Shown piece after piece: positions 1-8,834 of a stretch of 64,000 bases of DNA; positions within the stretch are counted from its first letter, which is position 1, and the number at the start of each line of letters is the position of its first letter. The position numbers and the translations under genes were made by a program. The notes beneath the pieces were generated by a model, which saw only the letters and a list, made by a program, of their open reading frames with translations, made no database searches and was not told where the DNA came from. The stretch is from Streptomyces sp. f51 (GTDB lineage Bacteria; Actinomycetota; Actinomycetes; Streptomycetales; Streptomycetaceae): positions 4,373,001 through 4,437,000 of the forward strand of contig NZ_CP149798.1 of assembly GCF_037940415.1 (NCBI RefSeq), written 5' to 3'.

Positions 1-618
1 GTCCGGCGCCGGGGCTCCCCCTGTTTCACCGTGGTCGTCCGCCCCGTGCGGGACCGGGCCGTGCAGCCAGGCCCGCAGGGGACCGTTCTTGCTGTCCACC
101 GTCACCGGGTGGAAGCCGTGCGCCGGGATGCCCTGGTGGTCGTGCCGCACGATGCCCGCGTGCACGCTCTCGGAGACGCACAGGGCGAAGTCGTCCGGCC
201 GCTCCCGCAGGGCCGTGCGCAGCAGCTGGGCGTCGAGGAGCCGGCAGGCGTGGTTGAGGTCGGAGCCGACCCAGCCGTCGTGCTCGTCGACGGCGACGTA
301 CCCGGTGGCGACGACACCGCGCAGCCGGATCTGGGCCGAGCTGGACGCGGTCCGGTTGACCGCGCGGAGCAGCTCGGGCACCTCGGTGAGCAGGGTGCGC
401 AGCAGCGCCGTGACGGAGGCGTTGGCGTCGATCAGCTCCATCACCGAGTCGCCGCGGTCCGCGCGCAGCCGCAGCCGTTCGTCGATGCCGGCGCTCTCCA
501 GCGCGCGGTCCGTGATGTCGTACAGCATCCGGCGCAGGTAGGCCTGCTCCACGTCGTCCCGGTCGCTGTACTTCTCGATGTCCAGCAGGAGGATCGTCCG
601 GCTCACGGGGTCGGTCAT
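1..618 (-). CDS. class III cyclase-homology domain protein, 3' end cut by window edge
   Basis: 206 codons are visible, read leftward from the ATG at 618 and open to the window edge. The fold signature of class III nucleotidyl cyclases is seen: Asp13 in LLLDIEKYS and Asp57 in RGDSVM match the two metal-binding aspartates, and Asn122/Arg126 in LNHACRLL match the Asn-x3-Arg pair that contacts ribose and the transition state. The purine-selecting lysine usually three residues before Gly-Asp is replaced by Ala53, so cyclase activity is uncertain; it may be an unusual or inactive member. It lies 216 nt downstream of a Crp-family gene on the same strand, with a Crp-like palindrome in between. No gene symbol is recognised. 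Confidence 0.7.
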   Translation of the reverse strand, partial: MTDPVSRTILLLDIEKYSDRDDVEQAYLRRMLYDITDRALESAGIDERLRLRADRGDSVMELIDANASVTALLRTLLTEVPELLRAVNRTASSSAQIRLRGVVATGYVAVDEHDGWVGSDLNHACRLLDAQLLRTALRERPDDFALCVSESVHAGIVRHDHQGIPAHGFHPVTVDSKNGPLRAWLHGPVPHGADDHGETGGAPAPD

Positions 619-703
619 GGTCGCCTTTCGGTGGGGGCCTCGCCTGGCATGCAGGTTGGCGTCACCGGTGGGCCGGGTGTGAGGGCGGATGTCCCACTTG
701 AAG

Positions 704-719
704 TGTGACCGTGTGCACA
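704..719. promoter_or_regulatory. Crp-like palindrome TGTGA-N6-GCACA
   Basis: TGTGA at 704-708 and GCACA at 715-719 form a near-perfect match to the classical Crp operator TGTGA-N6-TCACA (one base differs). It sits 86 nt upstream of the cyclase-like gene start and between it and the Crp-family gene. Binding by the neighbouring regulator is inference. Confidence 0.45.
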
Positions 720-724
720 GAAGC

Positions 725-773
725 GGTCCCGCGTCACGGGAGCCCCGGTGGTCCCGCGTCACGGGAGCCCCGG
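725..773. repeat. 24-nt tandem direct repeat
   Basis: Two identical 24-nt units (725-748 and 750-773) separated by one T. Each unit contains the small inverted repeat CCCG-CGTCA-CGGG. The pair lies in the gap between the Crp-family gene and the cyclase-like gene; it could be a duplicated binding site or a recent slippage duplication. Confidence 0.8.
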
Positions 774-834
774 CGGTACGGGTCCTGACACCCGTGCGGG
801 CCGTCGGGTCCCGGCACCGGTACGCGCTGCCGGT

Positions 835-1548
835 TCATCCCCGGGCGATCCGCCTCAGGACGTCCATGCGCAGGATCACCATGGTCCGGCGGCCCGTCAG
901 CACCGCCTCCCGCTCCCGCAGTTCCTTCAGCAGGCGCTGGACCATCTCCCGGGACGCGCCCACGGAGCCCGCCAGCTCCTGTTTGCTCAGCGGGACGGAG
1001 AGCTCGACCCCCTCCTCGGTGCGGCGCCCGTTCGTGCGGGCCAGGTCCAGCAGGAGCGCGGCGAAGCGTTCGCGCACGCTCATGGAGGCGAACTCCAGCC
1101 GGCGGCGGTCGGCGGCGCGGGTGCGGTCGGAGGTGAGGCCGAGGAGGGCGAAGGAGACCGAGGGGGAGCGGGCGAGGAAGTCCCTGAACTGCTCCCGTAC
1201 GAGCGCGACCGTGCGGACCGGCTCCAGGGCCGTCACCGTCGCGGAGCGCGGCCGGCCGGTGAGCGCGGCGGACTCCCCGACGATGTCACCGGGGCCGCGC
1301 AGCGCGAGCAGCGCCTCGTAGCCGTTGGCGGCGGCGGCCGTCACCTTCGTCCAGCCGTGCGTCACGATCAGCACGTGCGAGGAGGGCTCGCTCTGGTGCA
1401 GGAGCACCATGCGGGGCGTGAAGGACAGCTCGCGGCCGAGGGCCAGCAGCGCGGAGCGGTCGGCGCTCTCCAGCCGGGCCAGGAACGGCACCCGGTCGTC
1501 CAGACTCTCGTCCTCGCCCGACGGTCCAGCCGCGGATCCAGCCGCCAT
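835..1548 (-). CDS. Crp/Fnr family transcriptional regulator
   Basis: 237-residue cytoplasmic regulator. An N-terminal cyclic-nucleotide-binding domain (about residues 20-130) carries a phosphate-binding cassette with Gly91-Glu92 and Arg101-Ser102, in GESAALTGRPRSA, matching the Glu and Arg that hold cAMP in E. coli CRP. A C-terminal winged helix follows, with the HTH at about 188-210 (SKQELAGSVGASREMVQRLL). I chose the ATG at 1548 because GGGGGA lies about 8 nt upstream; a GTG at 1587 would add 13 residues and lacks such a site. It is transcribed away from rpsL and toward the cyclase-like gene. The ligand (cAMP, cGMP or none) cannot be told from sequence. Confidence 0.9.
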   Translation of the reverse strand: MAAGSAAGPSGEDESLDDRVPFLARLESADRSALLALGRELSFTPRMVLLHQSEPSSHVLIVTHGWTKVTAAAANGYEALLALRGPGDIVGESAALTGRPRSATVTALEPVRTVALVREQFRDFLARSPSVSFALLGLTSDRTRAADRRRLEFASMSVRERFAALLLDLARTNGRRTEEGVELSVPLSKQELAGSVGASREMVQRLLKELREREAVLTGRRTMVILRMDVLRRIARG

Positions 1549-1755
1549 GAGTCCATCCCCCGTCCCCCGATCGGCCCCGTCGCCCACGCACAGTGACCGG
1601 AGTGCGGCAACGGGTCGACGTCCTCACCCAGTGTGTGCGGTACGGAGCCGATCGTGGGCTTTCATCGCGGAACCGATGACAAGCTGCGCCAAGTGTGAAG
1701 TGCCCCGAGAATGGATCGGGAGAAGTCCGGCGTGTCGGGCACCACGGCATTTGTT

Positions 1756-1784
1756 TTGACCGAAGTCCGTGAGGTAGGTACGCT
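1756..1784 (+). promoter_or_regulatory. predicted str operon promoter (HrdB-type)
   Basis: TTGACC (1756-1761), 17-nt spacer, TACGCT (1779-1784), close to the vegetative consensus and about 195 nt upstream of rpsL. The 431-nt gap 1549-1979 otherwise holds a GC-rich leader whose one clear element is the motif at 1905-1929. Confidence 0.65.
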
Positions 1785-1904
1785 CTTACCTTGTGCCTGG
1801 GGTGTGCCCTGGCTCTCGTGCGTGCCTTCAGACCGCAAGGGGAGCCGTAAGCGGCCACCGCAATCTGCGCCCTTTTCGCCTCACGGCGGGGGGTCGTCAG
1901 TATT

Positions 1905-1929
1905 CGACACACCCGACCGCGTGGGTCGG
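1905..1929 (+). promoter_or_regulatory. rpsL leader motif, identical to one in the rpsJ leader
   Basis: 25 nt here are identical to 10262-10286 upstream of rpsJ. The core CCCGACCGCGTGGGTCGG can fold as a CCGACC/GGTCGG stem with a 5-nt loop. It ends 50 nt before the rpsL start. A leader RNA or protein-binding role in ribosomal operon control is inferred from its position in both leaders. Confidence 0.6.
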
Positions 1930-1979
1930 TGGCGTTCCAGGTTAGCTTCACCATTCGGCACACAGAAACCGGAGAAGTA

Positions 1980-2351
1980 GTGCCTACGATCCAGCAGCTG
2001 GTCCGGAAGGGCCGGCAGGACAAGGTCGAGAAGAACAAGACGCCCGCACTCGAGGGTTCGCCCCAGCGTCGCGGCGTCTGCACGCGTGTGTTCACGACCA
2101 CCCCGAAGAAGCCGAACTCGGCCCTGCGTAAGGTCGCGCGTGTGCGTCTGACCAGCGGGATCGAGGTCACGGCTTACATTCCGGGTGAGGGACACAACCT
2201 GCAGGAGCACTCCATCGTGCTCGTGCGCGGCGGCCGTGTGAAGGACCTGCCTGGTGTTCGTTACAAGATCATCCGCGGTTCGCTCGACACCCAGGGTGTC
2301 AAGAACCGCAAGCAGGCCCGCAGCCGCTACGGCGCCAAGAAGGAGAAGTAG
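1980..2351 (+). CDS. rpsL: 30S ribosomal protein S12
   Basis: 123 residues, the usual actinobacterial length. S12 lies at the decoding centre of the small subunit and controls accuracy. TPKKPNSALRK and VRGGRVKDLPGVRY hold Lys43 and Lys88, the positions where streptomycin-resistance changes occur; both are the wild-type lysine here. The GTG at 1980 is chosen because MPTIQQLVRKG begins the conserved protein and GGAGAAG lies just upstream; an in-frame ATG at 1929 would add 17 non-conserved residues. First gene of the str operon; rpsG follows after 2 nt. Confidence 0.98.
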   Translation: MPTIQQLVRKGRQDKVEKNKTPALEGSPQRRGVCTRVFTTTPKKPNSALRKVARVRLTSGIEVTAYIPGEGHNLQEHSIVLVRGGRVKDLPGVRYKIIRGSLDTQGVKNRKQARSRYGAKKEK

Positions 2352-2353
2352 AA

Positions 2354-2824
2354 ATGCCTCGTAAGGGCCCCGCCCCGAAGCGCCCGGTCATCATCGACCC
2401 GGTCTACGGTTCCCCTCTGGTGACCTCCCTCATCAACAAGGTGCTGCTGAACGGCAAGCGCTCCACCGCCGAGCGCATCGTCTACGGCGCCATGGAGGGT
2501 CTGCGTGAGAAGACGGGCAACGACCCGATCATCACGCTGAAGCGCGCGCTGGAGAACATCAAGCCGACCCTCGAGGTCAAGTCCCGCCGTGTCGGTGGTG
2601 CGACGTACCAGGTCCCGATCGAGGTCAAGCCCGGTCGCGCCAACACGCTCGCGCTGCGCTGGCTGGTCGGTTACTCCCGCGCCCGTCGCGAGAAGACCAT
2701 GACCGAGCGTCTGCTCAACGAACTTCTCGACGCCTCCAACGGCCTTGGTGCCGCTGTGAAGAAGCGCGAGGACACCCACAAGATGGCCGAGTCCAACAAG
2801 GCCTTCGCGCACTACCGCTGGTAG
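2354..2824 (+). CDS. rpsG: 30S ribosomal protein S7
   Basis: 156 residues, the standard bacterial length. S7 nucleates assembly of the 3' major domain of 16S rRNA and borders the E site. It starts MPRKGPAPKRPV and ends with the conserved SNKAFAHYRW. It follows rpsL by 2 nt, so the two are cotranscribed and probably translationally coupled. In E. coli S7 represses the str operon; whether that holds here is not visible. Confidence 0.98.
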   Translation: MPRKGPAPKRPVIIDPVYGSPLVTSLINKVLLNGKRSTAERIVYGAMEGLREKTGNDPIITLKRALENIKPTLEVKSRRVGGATYQVPIEVKPGRANTLALRWLVGYSRARREKTMTERLLNELLDASNGLGAAVKKREDTHKMAESNKAFAHYRW

Positions 2825-2863
2825 TCGCTACCCACATCGAGACCGAGAGAAGACTGAAGCCTT

Positions 2864-4993
2864 ATGGCTACCACTTCACTTGACCTGGCCAGGGTCCGCA
2901 ACATCGGGATCATGGCTCACATCGACGCGGGCAAGACGACCACCACCGAGCGGATCCTCTTCTACACCGGCGTCAGCTACAAGATCGGTGAAGTCCACGA
3001 CGGCGCCGCCACCATGGACTGGATGGAGCAGGAGCAGGAGCGTGGCATCACGATCACCTCTGCTGCCACCACCTGTCACTGGCCGCTTGAGGACGACGAC
3101 TACACGATCAACATCATCGACACCCCGGGGCACGTCGACTTCACGGTCGAGGTGGAGCGTTCGCTCCGCGTCCTCGACGGTGCCGTCACGGTGTTCGACG
3201 GTGTCGCCGGTGTCGAGCCGCAGTCCGAGACGGTGTGGCGTCAGGCCGACCGTTACGGCGTGCCGCGCATCTGCTTCGTGAACAAGCTGGACCGCACCGG
3301 CGCCGAGTTCCACCGCTGCGTGGACATGATCAAGGACCGCCTCGGCGCCGTCCCGATCATCATGCAGCTCCCGATCGGTGCCGAGATGGACTTCAAGGGC
3401 GTTGTGGACCTGGTCCGCATGAAGGCGCTCGTGTGGTCCGCCGAGGCCGCCAAGGGCGAGATGTACGACGTCGTCGACATCCCGGCCACGCACGCCGAGG
3501 CTGCCGAGGAGTACCGCGGCAAGCTGGTCGAGACCGTCGCGGAGCACGACGACGAGATCATGGAGCTGTTCCTGGAGGGCCAGGAGCCCACCGAGGAGCA
3601 GCTGTACGCCGCGATCCGTCGCGTCACCATCGCGTCCGGCAAGTCCGACGGCGTCACGGTCACCCCGGTGTTCTGTGGCACCGCGTTCAAGAACAAGGGC
3701 GTTCAGCCCCTGCTCGACGCGGTCGTGCGCTACCTGCCGACTCCGCTTGACGTCGAGGCCATCGAGGGCCACGACGTGAAGGACCCGGAGCTGGTCGTCA
3801 AGCGCAAGCCGTCCGAGGACGAGCCGCTGTCCGCCCTCGCGTTCAAGATCATGAGCGACCCGCACCTCGGCAAGCTCACCTTCGTCCGGGTTTACTCGGG
3901 CCGCCTGGAGACCGGCACTGCCGTGCTGAACTCCGTCAAGGGCAAGAAGGAGCGCATCGGCAAGATCTACCGCATGCACGCGAACAAGCGTGAGGAGATC
4001 GAGGCGGTGGGCGCCGGCGACATCGTCGCCGTGATGGGTCTGAAGCAGACCACGACCGGTGAGACGCTCTGCGATGACAAGAACCCGGTGATCCTGGAGT
4101 CCATGGACTTCCCGGCGCCGGTCATCCAGGTCGCCATCGAGCCCAAGTCCAAGGGTGACCAGGAGAAGCTGGGTGTCGCCATCCAGCGTCTCGCGGAGGA
4201 GGACCCCTCCTTCCACGTTCACTCGGACGAGGAGACCGGCCAGACCATCCTCGGCGGTATGGGCGAGCTGCACCTCGAGGTGCTGGTCGACCGTATGAAG
4301 CGTGAGTTCAGGGTCGAGGCCAACGTCGGTAAGCCGCAGGTCGCCTACCGTGAGACGATCCGCAAGACCGTCGAGCGTCACGACTTCACCCACAAGAAGC
4401 AGACCGGTGGTACCGGTCAGTTCGCCAAGGTGCAGATCGCGATCGAGCCCATCACCGAGACCGACGGTCCGGCGTACGAGTTCGTGAACAAGGTGACCGG
4501 TGGCCGTATCCCGCGGGAGTACATCCCGTCGGTGGACGCCGGTGCGCAGGAGGCCATGCAGTTCGGCATCCTGGCCGGCTACGAGATGACGGGCGTCCGC
4601 GTCATTCTTCTCGACGGTGGCTACCACGAGGTCGACTCCTCCGAGCTCGCGTTCAAGATCGCCGGTTCGCAGGCGTTCAAGGAGGCCGCGCGCAAGGCGT
4701 CCCCCGTGCTCCTCGAGCCGATGATGGCCGTCGAGGTCACCACGCCCGAGGAGTCGATGGGCGATGTCATCGGCGACCTCAACTCCCGCCGTGGCCAGAT
4801 CCAGGCCATGGAGGAGCGCAGCGGCGCTCGCGTCGTGAAGGGCCTCGTGCCCCTCTCGGAGATGTTCGGCTATGTCGGAGACCTCCGCAGCAAGACGTCG
4901 GGTCGCGCCAGCTACTCGATGCAGTTCGACTCCTACGCCGAGGTTCCCCGGAACGTCGCCGAGGAGATCATCGCGAAGGCCAAGGGCGAGTAA
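2864..4993 (+). CDS. fusA: elongation factor G
   Basis: 709-residue GTPase that drives tRNA and mRNA translocation on the ribosome. GTP-binding motifs are intact: AHIDAGKTT (residues 18-26), RGIT at 60-63, DTPGH (86-90) and NKLD (140-143). Domains II to V follow, with a typical C-terminal SGRASYSMQFDSY segment. Third gene of the str operon, 39 nt after rpsG. Fusidic-acid phenotype cannot be inferred from what I see. Confidence 0.98.
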   Translation: MATTSLDLARVRNIGIMAHIDAGKTTTTERILFYTGVSYKIGEVHDGAATMDWMEQEQERGITITSAATTCHWPLEDDDYTINIIDTPGHVDFTVEVERSLRVLDGAVTVFDGVAGVEPQSETVWRQADRYGVPRICFVNKLDRTGAEFHRCVDMIKDRLGAVPIIMQLPIGAEMDFKGVVDLVRMKALVWSAEAAKGEMYDVVDIPATHAEAAEEYRGKLVETVAEHDDEIMELFLEGQEPTEEQLYAAIRRVTIASGKSDGVTVTPVFCGTAFKNKGVQPLLDAVVRYLPTPLDVEAIEGHDVKDPELVVKRKPSEDEPLSALAFKIMSDPHLGKLTFVRVYSGRLETGTAVLNSVKGKKERIGKIYRMHANKREEIEAVGAGDIVAVMGLKQTTTGETLCDDKNPVILESMDFPAPVIQVAIEPKSKGDQEKLGVAIQRLAEEDPSFHVHSDEETGQTILGGMGELHLEVLVDRMKREFRVEANVGKPQVAYRETIRKTVERHDFTHKKQTGGTGQFAKVQIAIEPITETDGPAYEFVNKVTGGRIPREYIPSVDAGAQEAMQFGILAGYEMTGVRVILLDGGYHEVDSSELAFKIAGSQAFKEAARKASPVLLEPMMAVEVTTPEESMGDVIGDLNSRRGQIQAMEERSGARVVKGLVPLSEMFGYVGDLRSKTSGRASYSMQFDSYAEVPRNVAEEIIAKAKGE

Positions 4994-5028
4994 CACACCC
5001 CGTTTACACGCTTTAGGCTTGACACCGA

Positions 5029-5064
5029 CCGCCGGGGCTCACCCGGAAGGGAAAACCCCGGCGG
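5029..5064 (+). other. hairpin in the fusA-tuf gap
   Basis: CCGCCGGGG (5029-5037) pairs perfectly with CCCCGGCGG (5056-5064) across an 18-nt loop, 73 nt before tuf. TTGACA lies just before it at 5019-5024 without a clear -10 partner. It could be a leader structure, a processing site or part of a tuf-specific promoter region. Confidence 0.5.
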
Positions 5065-5136
5065 GCGGCATCCCAGCAAAGATCACCTGGCGCCGATGAG
5101 TAAGGCGTACCAGAACCACTCCGCAGGAGGACCCCA

Positions 5137-6330
<1,194 letters not shown>

Positions 6331-6368
6331 GTGATCTGACCTGGTAGCTCTTTCACGAGCACCTTGAG

Positions 6369-6400
6369 AGGGCCCGTACGACTTCGGTCGTACGGGCCCT
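6369..6400 (+). terminator. str operon terminator
   Basis: Perfect 14-bp stem (6369-6382 with 6387-6400) closed by a UUCG tetraloop, 38 nt after the tuf stop. The downstream sequence is not U-rich, as is common in Streptomyces. Confidence 0.9.
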
Positions 6401-6449
6401 TTCGCATGCCCGGTCCGCTGCCCGGGTCCGCCTCGCGCCCGGTGACCGA

Positions 6450-6463
6450 ATTCGTATACGAAT
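6450..6463. promoter_or_regulatory. 14-bp perfect palindrome upstream of gdhA
   Basis: ATTCGTA-TACGAAT is an uninterrupted palindrome 227 nt upstream of gdhA and the only AT-rich one in the 359-nt gap 6331-6689. The gap otherwise contains the tuf terminator and the presumed gdhA promoter. It has the size of a dimeric operator; the binding protein is unknown. Confidence 0.45.
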
Positions 6464-6535
6464 CTCGAACCCCGTTGCTGTACGGGACTGGTTCCCCCAG
6501 GTGAAACGAATCTTGGCGTGTATCGAAAGAATCAC

Positions 6536-6551
6536 GTAACGCGTCCGTAAT
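6536..6551 (+). promoter_or_regulatory. possible GlnR box upstream of gdhA
   Basis: GTAAC-N6-GTAAT resembles one a-b site of the Streptomyces GlnR box (gTnAc-n6-GaAAc). gdhA is a known GlnR target in Streptomyces, which makes the position plausible, but the second half differs from consensus and no second full site was found. Confidence 0.35.
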
Positions 6552-6689
6552 TCAGAGGGAAGACTGTAGGGACGGTCTCCTGCCCGTGGGTAGGGGGCCG
6601 ATTGCTCTGCGCACCGACGTCGCCGGAGCCGACCGGTCGAACCGAGCCGGGTCGGCCGTTCCGGCGGCCCCGTCTGAAGGGACCCCCAG

Positions 6690-8045
6690 GTGACCCGCCC
6701 CGACACGAAGAGCCGTATCGCCTCCTTGCTCGCCGACATCGAGCGGCGCAATCCGGCGCAGCCCGAGTTCCTCCAGGCCGCGCACGAGGTGCTCGAAACC
6801 CTGGAGCCGGTGCTCTCGCGGCGCCCGGAGTACGCGGACGCGGCCCTCGTCGAGCGGCTGGTGGAGCCCGAACGGCAGATCATCTTCCGTGTGCCGTGGC
6901 AGGACGACCACGGCAAGGTCCAGGTCAACCGGGGCTACCGCGTGGAGTTCAACAGCGCGCTCGGCCCGTACAAGGGAGGTCTGCGCTTCCACCCGTCGGT
7001 GAACCTCGGCATCGTGAAGTTCCTCGGCTTCGAGCAGATCTTCAAGAACGCCCTGACCGGTCTCGGCATCGGCGGCGGCAAGGGCGGCAGCGACTTCGAC
7101 CCGCGCGGCAGGTCGGACGCCGAGGTCATGCGGTTCTGCCAGTCGTTCATGACGGAGCTGTACCGGCACATCGGTGAGCACACGGACGTGCCGGCGGGCG
7201 ACATCGGCGTGGGCGGCCGGGAGATCGGTTACCTCTTCGGCCAGTACCGCCGCATCACCAACCGCTGGGAGGCCGGCGTCCTCACCGGCAAGGGCACGCA
7301 CTGGGGCGGCTCGCTGATCCGGCCCGAGGCGACCGGCTACGGCAACGTCCTGTTCGCCGCCGCCATGCTGCGCGAGCGCGGTGAGGACCTGGAGGGCCAG
7401 ACCGCGGTCGTCTCCGGCTCCGGCAACGTCGCCACGTACACCATCGAGAAGCTCGCCGCCCTCGGCGCCAACGCCGTGACCTGCTCCGACTCGACGGGCT
7501 ACGTCGTCGACGACAAGGGCATCGACGTCGAGCTGCTCAAGCAGGTCAAGGAGGTCGAGCGCGGACGGGTCTCCGACTACGCGGCGCGGCGCGGGGCGTC
7601 GGCGCGGTTCGTCGCGGGCGGCAGTGTCTGGGACGTGCCGGGGGATGTGGCGCTGCCCTCGGCGACCCAGAACGAACTGGACGCGACCGCGGCGGCCACC
7701 CTCGTCGGCAACGGCGTCAAGGCGGTCTCCGAGGGCGCCAACATGCCCACCACCCCCGAGGCGGTCCAGCTCTTCCAGAAGGCGGGCGTCGCCTTCGGCC
7801 CCGGCAAGGCGGCCAACGCGGGCGGTGTCGCGGTCAGCGCGCTGGAGATGAGCCAGAACCACGCCCGCACCTCGTGGTCGCGCGAGCGGGTCGAGGACGA
7901 GCTGACCGGCATCATGAACGCCATCCACGCCCTCTGCCACGAGACCGCCGAGCGCTACGGCGGCCCGGGCGACTACGTCAGCGGCGCGAACATCGCGGGC
8001 TTCGAGCGGGTCGCGGGGGCGATGCTGGAGCAGGGCGTGATCTGA
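6690..8045 (+). CDS. gdhA: NADP-specific glutamate dehydrogenase
   Basis: 451 residues, typical of hexameric NADP-dependent enzymes. It makes glutamate from 2-oxoglutarate and ammonium. The substrate-binding block YKGGLRFHPSVN is followed by GIGGGKGGSDFDP with the catalytic lysine region. A Rossmann fold holds VVSGSGNVA in the second half. GTG start at 6690, where MTRPDTKSRIASLLADIE begins. It stands alone, with its own upstream region carrying a palindrome and a possible GlnR site. Its last 73 nt overlap the convergent gene at 7973-8695. Confidence 0.95.
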   Translation: MTRPDTKSRIASLLADIERRNPAQPEFLQAAHEVLETLEPVLSRRPEYADAALVERLVEPERQIIFRVPWQDDHGKVQVNRGYRVEFNSALGPYKGGLRFHPSVNLGIVKFLGFEQIFKNALTGLGIGGGKGGSDFDPRGRSDAEVMRFCQSFMTELYRHIGEHTDVPAGDIGVGGREIGYLFGQYRRITNRWEAGVLTGKGTHWGGSLIRPEATGYGNVLFAAAMLRERGEDLEGQTAVVSGSGNVATYTIEKLAALGANAVTCSDSTGYVVDDKGIDVELLKQVKEVERGRVSDYAARRGASARFVAGGSVWDVPGDVALPSATQNELDATAAATLVGNGVKAVSEGANMPTTPEAVQLFQKAGVAFGPGKAANAGGVAVSALEMSQNHARTSWSRERVEDELTGIMNAIHALCHETAERYGGPGDYVSGANIAGFERVAGAMLEQGVI

Positions 8046-8695
8046 CCGGGTTCCGGCGTGCGCCCCGGCTCCGGTCCGGCCCCGGTCCGGTGGGTGGGTC
8101 GGGGCCGCGCCGGTACATCCGCCCGCATCCGAACGGATCCCAGCGGGGTCACACGGTGCGGGTGGGTGCCGATCCGTCCGGCCTGCGGGCATGTGATGTA
8201 CCGGCACGTCCCCTCCTGCCGGATCCCGGCCGCGAGGAGGTCGGTGGGGGCCCCGACGTCGGGATCCGGTTTCCGGAGCCTCAGTTCGGCCCAGACGGTC
8301 TTGCGTGGGGGCGGTCCCGGCGTCGCGCCCCAGCGGTCCGCGTACGCGTCCACGAGGAGCAGGCCGCGGCCGGAGTCCATGTCGGCCTCGCCCGAGCGGA
8401 GTTGGGGGAGCCGGTCACCCATGGTGTCGGTCACCTCGATGCGGAGGGTGTCGCCGACGACGTACAGCGTGAGACGGAAGTCCCGTCCCGGTACGCGGCC
8501 GTGCGTCGCCGCGTTGGCCGCGAGCTCGGCGACGATCTGGTCCGCCGGGGTCAACGGCAGCTCCCAGGAACGGAGTTGTTCGGTGGCGAGCAGCCTCCCC
8601 AAGCGGGCGCCACGTGATGTGGGGGACAGCAGCACGCTGAAGTTGCGGACGGGGTCGACGCGTTGGGCCCCGGGCCCGGAGGTTTCCTGATTCAC
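7973..8695 (-). CDS. GHKL ATP-binding protein (AbaA/anti-sigma-like) with repeat-derived tail
   Basis: 240 residues. The first ~145 form a histidine-kinase-like ATPase: N box VAELAANAATHG with Asn61, DTMGDRLP at 90-97 and GRGLLLVDAYADRWG at 109-123. Such short proteins act as anti-sigma-factor-like kinases and often sit beside whiJ-type regulators, as here. Residues ~161-204 are encoded by an inverted-repeat element (8084-8213) that also exists at 54977-55079, so the tail is probably not part of the original fold. The end runs 73 nt into gdhA in antisense. GTG start at 8695; the functional C-terminus is uncertain. Confidence 0.75.
   Translation of the reverse strand: MNQETSGPGAQRVDPVRNFSVLLSPTSRGARLGRLLATEQLRSWELPLTPADQIVAELAANAATHGRVPGRDFRLTLYVVGDTLRIEVTDTMGDRLPQLRSGEADMDSGRGLLLVDAYADRWGATPGPPPRKTVWAELRLRKPDPDVGAPTDLLAAGIRQEGTCRYITCPQAGRIGTHPHRVTPLGSVRMRADVPARPRPTHRTGAGPEPGRTPEPGQITPCSSIAPATRSKPAMFAPLT
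8084..8213. repeat. inverted-repeat element, copy A
   Basis: A 36-nt left arm (8084-8119) is 34/36 identical to 54977-55012. Its inner part GGGGCCGCGCCGGTACATC (8101-8119) is nearly complementary to GATGTACCGGCACGTCCCC (8195-8213), so the element can form a long hairpin with a ~75-nt loop. The central part differs from copy B. No transposase or target duplication is seen. Confidence 0.75.
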
Positions 8696-8834
8696 GTCAC
8701 TCAGCGTGGCCGACTCCGCCTACGGTGAGCAGCGATGACGCCGGTGCGTACAGGCTTTGTCCGGTCGTTGTCCCGATCTGTCCCGGCTGTCCCGGGTGTC
8801 GTACGGGAACGGTGCGCGTTGGAGGTGGGTGGGT

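Noticed and set aside
2876..4996. Minus-strand open frame of about 706 codons over fusA
   Set aside because: Exact antisense shadow of a highly conserved gene, typical for high-GC codon use.
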